Position numbers and translations under genes: made by a program | Shown: piece by piece, positions 7,195-10,079 of the stretch | How the letters are laid out: each line of letters opens with the position of its first letter | Position numbering within the stretch: the first letter of the stretch is position 1 | Origin: Gaiellales bacterium | GTDB taxonomy: Bacteria > Actinomycetota > Thermoleophilia > Gaiellales > F1-60-MAGs149 | Reading direction: 5' to 3' | Length of the DNA: 10,079 bases | NCBI GenBank assembly: GCA_030831375.1 | Contig: JAURLF010000122.1 | Coordinates: forward strand, 1 to 10,079 | Notes under the pieces: generated by a model | The model's input: the letters and a program-made list of their open reading frames with translations, nothing else | What the model was told of the DNA's origin: nothing | The model's database searches: none

Positions 7195-7868
7195 CGCGCC
7201 GCCCCCAGGTAGCCCCGCTCGGCGGCCAGCTCGAGTGCGCGGTCGAGTGCGCCGGACGCGTCCAGGGGCCCGTTGACGAGCCCGCCGAAGCCCATCGCGA
7301 TACGGGCGCCCGCGATCGGCCGAATGGGCACGGTGCGCTCCTCGCCGGGGGCCCAGCGGATCGTGCTGCCGGTGGGGATCGCGAGGCGCATCCCCCACGC
7401 CGCCCGCCGGTCGAGGTCGAGCCGGCGGTTGGCCTCGAACAGGTGCCAGTGCGAGGTGACCGCGATCGGCACGTCGGCCGTGTTGCGGACCGCGATCTGC
7501 CCCGCGGGCGGTGGCTCGGCAGGGGCCGGTGCGGCCGTGACAACGCCCGGCCCGTCGGGCGATCCGGGCCCGAGCGGTGCGGGCACCACGACGAGGCGGC
7601 TGCCGTCCCGGAAGAGCGCCTCGACTTCGACGTGGCCGACGAGGTCGGCGGTGCCGGGCAGCACCTCGTCGGGCTGGACGGCGGCGAGGCCGGCCGCCAG
7701 CGCACCCGCGTGGTCGCGCCCGTCGCGCGCCGCCTCGCAGACGGCGTCGGCCACCAGGGCGATCGCCTCGGGGGCGTTCAGGAGCAGGCCGCGCGCGCGC
7801 CGCGCCCGGGCCAGCTCGGCCGCCTGGAAGAGCAGCAGCCGGTCGATCTCGCGGGGCGTCAGGAGCAC
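7191..7868 (-). CDS. Fused urease gamma-beta subunit (UreAB-type)
   Basis: This 225-residue protein joins two urease small subunits. Residues 1-99 are gamma (UreA-like): LTPREIDRLLLFQAAEL (3-19), the RARG and PEA segments (24-35), and HVEVEALFRDGSRLV (79-93). An Ala/Pro/Gly linker follows (about 100-123), then a beta (UreB-like) part with VRNTADVPIAV (127-137), TSHWHLFEAN (138-147), DRRAAWGMRLAIPTGS (153-168), WAPGEERTV (172-180) and GFGGLVNGPL (193-202). The tail ALDRALELAAERGYLGA resembles the end of Helicobacter UreA, which is also a gamma-beta fusion. The usual UreB opening (IPGE...LN.GR) is missing, replaced by the linker. The start is GTG at 7868, giving the normal LLTPREID N-terminus. 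It lies 4 nt after the transglycosylase stop with no clear ribosome-binding site, so reinitiation is likely. A longer upstream frame (to 7937) overlaps the neighbour and has no family match. It overlaps the alpha subunit gene by 4 nt. Confidence 0.9.
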   Translation of the reverse strand: MLLTPREIDRLLLFQAAELARARRARGLLLNAPEAIALVADAVCEAARDGRDHAGALAAGLAAVQPDEVLPGTADLVGHVEVEALFRDGSRLVVVPAPLGPGSPDGPGVVTAAPAPAEPPPAGQIAVRNTADVPIAVTSHWHLFEANRRLDLDRRAAWGMRLAIPTGSTIRWAPGEERTVPIRPIAGARIAMGFGGLVNGPLDASGALDRALELAAERGYLGAAR

Positions 7869-7872
7869 CGGT

Positions 7873-8442
7873 CTAGCGTAGCCCGTATCCGCGCCGGTAG
7901 AGCCCCTGCAGGTGGCGCACCTTCGCCACGTAGGCACGCGTCTCCGCGAACGGGATCGCCACGGGTGCTCCCGCCGGCGTCGCGTCGACCCACCGGTCGA
8001 CGTTGCCCTGCCCCGCGTTGTAGGCGGCGAGCGCGAGGTCGAGCGACTGCGGGTGGTCGGCGTACTTGCGCTGGAGATGACGCAGGTACCACGAGCCGTA
8101 GCGCACGTTGATCTCCGGGTCGTAGAGGTCGGCGGGCACGAAGCCGCCCCCGCCGGTGCGGTCCGCGATCCCCTGCGCGGTATCGGGCAGGAGCTGCATC
8201 AGGCCGATCGCGCCGGCCGGGGACTTCGCCTTCGGGTCGAACCCCGACTCGGAGTAGACGACGGCCGCCACGAGCGACGGCGCGAGGCCGTAGTTGTCGG
8301 AATGCGCCTCGAGGATCCACTCGTAGTCGAGCGGGTAGCGCATGCGGATGTACCAATCGGGCTCCGTCCGCACCGCCCAGACGCCGACCACGGCGACCGC
8401 GAGCGCGACCGCGGCGAGGAGCGCGAGGAACCGGCGCATCAC
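7873..8442 (-). CDS. Membrane-anchored lytic transglycosylase (SLT/Slt70-type domain)
   Basis: This 189-residue protein has an N-terminal hydrophobic helix (about 5-23) after MMRR, which should anchor it in, or export it across, the cytoplasmic membrane. A compact SLT domain fills the rest. The catalytic Glu is E65 in VVYSESGFDPKAKS, followed by GAIGLMQLLPDTA (77-89) and AYNAG (140-144), the three classic motifs. Such enzymes cleave the MurNAc-GlcNAc bond of peptidoglycan to form 1,6-anhydro products, for wall remodelling. The GTG at 8442 overlaps the coaE stop by 4 nt (GTGA); the next codon is an ATG (8439) that would give a 1-nt overlap, and either may be used. It sits between coaE and the urease-like genes with no obvious functional link, so co-transcription probably reflects operon crowding. 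The full catalytic motif set argues for activity. Confidence 0.92.
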   Translation of the reverse strand: MMRRFLALLAAVALAVAVVGVWAVRTEPDWYIRMRYPLDYEWILEAHSDNYGLAPSLVAAVVYSESGFDPKAKSPAGAIGLMQLLPDTAQGIADRTGGGGFVPADLYDPEINVRYGSWYLRHLQRKYADHPQSLDLALAAYNAGQGNVDRWVDATPAGAPVAIPFAETRAYVAKVRHLQGLYRRGYGLR

Positions 8443-9041
8443 CGCCCAGCGTATCGTGCGATGTACTCGTCGACGGCCTCCTGGAGGGCGTCCAGCCCGC
8501 CGGAGTTGTCGATCGCGTCATCGGCCGCCGCGGCGCGCCGCGCCGGGTCCCACATCCGCGCCTCCCGCTCCGCGAGCCGCTCGAGGCCGCCCCGGGCCCG
8601 CAGGCGCTCCCGGCGCACCGCGTCCTCGGCGGTGACCACGAGCGTGCGGTCGAAGCGCCCCCCGAGGTCCGCCTCGAACAGCAGCGGCGACTCGTACACG
8701 ATCAGGGGCGGCAGGGGCTCGTGCGTGAGCACGTCCCGCACCCACTGCTCGAACTCCGCCTCCACGAGCGGATGCAGCAGGGCCTCGAGCCAGGCGAGGT
8801 CGGCGGGATCGGCGAAGACGCGCGTCGCGAGCGCGACGCGGTCGACCTCGCCGTCCGGTCCGATCACGCCGGCGCCGAAGCGCTCGACGATGCGGTCGCG
8901 GACGGACTGGCGGTGGTAGAGCGCGTGCACGATCGCGTCCGCGCCGAGGACGGCGCAGCCGCGCGTCGCGAACGCGCGCAGCACGCTGGACTTGCCCGCG
9001 CCGATGGCCCCCGTCAGCCCGATCAGGAGCGGACGGGTCAG
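8439..9041 (-). CDS. coaE: Dephospho-CoA kinase, apparently with a CTG start
   Basis: CoaE phosphorylates dephospho-CoA with ATP, the last step of coenzyme A synthesis. With the proposed CTG start the protein is 200 residues, the usual size. It has the P-loop GLTGAIGAGKSS (8-19), GADAIVHALY around D35 for substrate binding, LLHPLV (near 87-92), a lid region rich in Arg, and the closing ADDAIDNSG motif. No ATG, GTG or TTG lies between the rpsA stop (9053-9051) and the P-loop. The first conventional start, GTG at 8984, would delete the P-loop and kill activity. CTG at 9041-9039 has GGGCGG about 6 nt upstream; CTG at 9026 is a weaker alternative. The gene begins 9 nt after the rpsA stop and in the same frame. 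rpsA-coaE adjacency is common in Actinobacteria. Identity is firm; the start codon is inferred. Confidence 0.9.
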   Translation of the reverse strand: MTRPLLIGLTGAIGAGKSSVLRAFATRGCAVLGADAIVHALYHRQSVRDRIVERFGAGVIGPDGEVDRVALATRVFADPADLAWLEALLHPLVEAEFEQWVRDVLTHEPLPPLIVYESPLLFEADLGGRFDRTLVVTAEDAVRRERLRARGGLERLAEREARMWDPARRAAAADDAIDNSGGLDALQEAVDEYIARYAGR

Positions 9042-9052
9042 GGCGCCGCCCT
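9040..9052 (-). promoter_or_regulatory. Small hairpin spanning rpsA stop and coaE start
   Basis: On the minus strand AGGGC-GGC-GCCCT forms a perfect 5-bp G/C-rich stem with a 3-nt loop. It begins within the rpsA TAG and ends within the proposed coaE CTG. The stem hides the only Shine-Dalgarno-like run (GGGCGG). A ribosome finishing rpsA would open it, so it could couple coaE translation to rpsA. There is no U-tract, so it is not a standard intrinsic terminator. A 13-nt inverted repeat can arise by chance in such GC-rich DNA. Confidence 0.4.
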
Positions 9053-10079
9053 AGGCCTCGGCGTCGCCCTCGGCCTCGGCCTCGACGGCCTCCGCCTCGA
9101 CCTCGACGATCTCCTCCGTGACCTCGACGACCTCGGCCTCGGTCTCCGCCTCGACGGCCGCGGCCTCCTTGGAGGCCTGCTCGGCGGCGACGGCGGCGGC
9201 CAGCTCGGCGGCCATGCCGGGCGGCAGCAGCCCCTCGAGGTCGTACTCGCCCTCGGCCACCGTGTCGAGCGACAGGTCGCCGGAACCGCCACCCTCGGCG
9301 ATCGGCTCGTTCGGGTCGATGAACGGGTCGCCGCCCGGGATCAGGCTGATCGGCGCGACCACGGGATCGCCCGGCAGGACCTGCTTCATGGACAGGCTGA
9401 GGCGGCGGCGCTCCGGGTCGACCTCGATGATCCGGACGAGGACGTGATCGCCCTGCGAGACCACCTCGCGGGGGTTATCCACGTGGCGCTCGGCGAGCTC
9501 CGAGATGTGCACGAGACCCTCGACGCCCTGCAGGATCTCGACGAAGGCGCCGAACGTGACGACCTTCGTGGCGCGGCCGTGCACGACGTCGCCCTGCTGG
9601 TACGACTCGAGCACGCGCTGCCACGGGTCGGCCTGCGTCTGCTTGAGGCCGAGCGAGATGCGCTGGCGGTCGCGGTCGACGTCGAGCACCTTGACCTCGA
9701 CCTCCTGGCCGATCTCGAGCAGCTCGGAGGGGTGGTTGACGTGGCTCCAGGACAGCTCGGAGATGTGGATCAGACCGTCGATGCCGTCGAGGTCGACGAA
9801 GGCGCCGAAGTCGACGATGTTCGAGACGACGCCGGTCACGGTCTTCCCGGGCACGAGGTCGTCGAGGATCCGCTGGCGCACCTCGCGGCGCTCCTCCTCG
9901 AGCATCGCGCGGCGCGACAGGACGACGTTGTTGCGCGAGCGGTTCAGCTCGATCACCTTGCAGCGCAGCTCCTGGCCGCGGAACTCCTCGAGGTCCTGGA
10001 CGCGGCGGATGTCGACGAGGGACGCGGGCAGGAAGCCGCGCACGCCGAGGTCGATGATCAGGCCGCCCTTGACGACCTC
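9051..10079 (-). CDS. rpsA: 30S ribosomal protein S1 (C-terminal part; start outside window)
   Basis: S1 binds mRNA on the 30S subunit and helps initiate translation. The frame is open to the window edge, so the N-terminus is missing; 342 residues are visible. They hold the end of one S1 (OB-fold) domain (1-58), two complete S1 domains with the conserved DFGAFVDL...GLIHISEL (about 77-147) and TFGAFVEI...GLVHISEL (about 163-233) cores, then a long tail. The tail has a Gly/Pro/Asp-rich part followed by a strongly acidic Ala/Glu/Val stretch (about 302-342) ending DAEA. This agrees with the shorter, roughly four-domain S1 of actinobacteria rather than the six-domain S1 of proteobacteria. It is the first visible gene of the operon, so the downstream genes may partly follow ribosomal-protein expression unless internal promoters exist. 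The stop TAG is followed 9 nt later by coaE in the same frame. Confidence 0.96.
   Translation of the reverse strand, partial: EVVKGGLIIDLGVRGFLPASLVDIRRVQDLEEFRGQELRCKVIELNRSRNNVVLSRRAMLEEERREVRQRILDDLVPGKTVTGVVSNIVDFGAFVDLDGIDGLIHISELSWSHVNHPSELLEIGQEVEVKVLDVDRDRQRISLGLKQTQADPWQRVLESYQQGDVVHGRATKVVTFGAFVEILQGVEGLVHISELAERHVDNPREVVSQGDHVLVRIIEVDPERRRLSLSMKQVLPGDPVVAPISLIPGGDPFIDPNEPIAEGGGSGDLSLDTVAEGEYDLEGLLPPGMAAELAAAVAAEQASKEAAAVEAETEAEVVEVTEEIVEVEAEAVEAEAEGDAEA
9054..9206 (-). repeat. Low-complexity GAG/GCC-rich tract encoding the acidic S1 tail
   Basis: Degenerate short units built from GAG, GCC and GTC codons (for example GAGGCC and GAGGTC) repeat here and encode the Ala/Glu/Val tail of S1. 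It is coding sequence, not an intergenic repeat. Tracts like this change length easily by slippage, so tail length may differ between strains. Confidence 0.55.

Noticed and set aside
6494..7705. Minus-strand open frame of 403 residues across the two urease genes
   Set aside because: Out of frame with both urease genes and composed of Arg/Pro/Ser-rich sequence; an overlap shadow.
9040..9052. Intrinsic terminator after rpsA
   Set aside because: Stem is only 5 bp, no U-tract follows and coaE starts inside it; better seen as a local translation-coupling structure, if anything.
1..10079. tRNA genes, CRISPR arrays, insertion sequences or phage genes
   Set aside because: The window is almost fully covered by recognised coding sequence; I saw no spaced direct repeats, transposase motifs, terminal inverted repeats or tRNA-like folds.

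Overview
This is a high-GC (clearly above 65%), gene-dense bacterial window with overlapping genes and GTG and possibly CTG starts. It looks like an actinobacterium. An S1 protein whose visible part ends with two complete S1 domains and a long acidic Ala/Glu tail, followed directly by coaE, fits that group. A Thermoleophilia-like lineage is my guess from overall character only; no rRNA or other lineage marker is present. No tRNA, rRNA, CRISPR, transposase or phage gene was seen, and no stretch over 300 bases lacks a gene.

Left block (1-3381, minus strand): an isoprenoid operon read right to left. It holds a CruF-type carotenoid hydratase (2605-3381), a CrtI/CrtD-type carotenoid desaturase (1142-2605, 1-nt overlap) and the N-terminal half of an MMPL/RND-type transporter (1-1124, cut by the window edge). 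Divergent from it is ispH (3435-4406, plus strand), the last enzyme of the MEP isoprenoid pathway. Only 53 bp separate the two units. A -10-like box sits so close to the ispH ATG that a leaderless mRNA is likely.

Right block (4403-10079, minus strand): what looks like one six-gene transcription unit, read right to left: rpsA (5' end off the window), coaE, a membrane-anchored lytic transglycosylase, a fused urease gamma/beta subunit, a divergent urease alpha subunit, and a type-1 glycerate kinase. Every junction is a 4-nt (or 1-nt) overlap or a gap of 4-9 nt, so translational coupling is likely throughout. The glycerate kinase converges on ispH, and the two genes share a palindromic CTAG as their stop codons.

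The most interesting part is the urease-like pair. The alpha subunit keeps every residue of the dinickel centre (HxH, carbamylatable Lys, two more His, Asp) and the catalytic flap His. However, the near-invariant Gly/Thr-rich substrate-pocket loop and the flap Cys are replaced, and about four residues are lost between the HxH motif and the Lys. The beta part of the fused small subunit lacks its usual N-terminal segment. No ureDEFG accessory gene is present, and a glycerate kinase is coupled directly to the alpha subunit. Together this suggests a non-canonical nickel amidohydrolase, possibly tied to ureide/glyoxylate breakdown. That last link is inference.

A second oddity is coaE. Its P-loop lies upstream of the first ATG/GTG/TTG in frame, so it seems to need a CTG start, which sits in a small hairpin directly after the rpsA stop codon.
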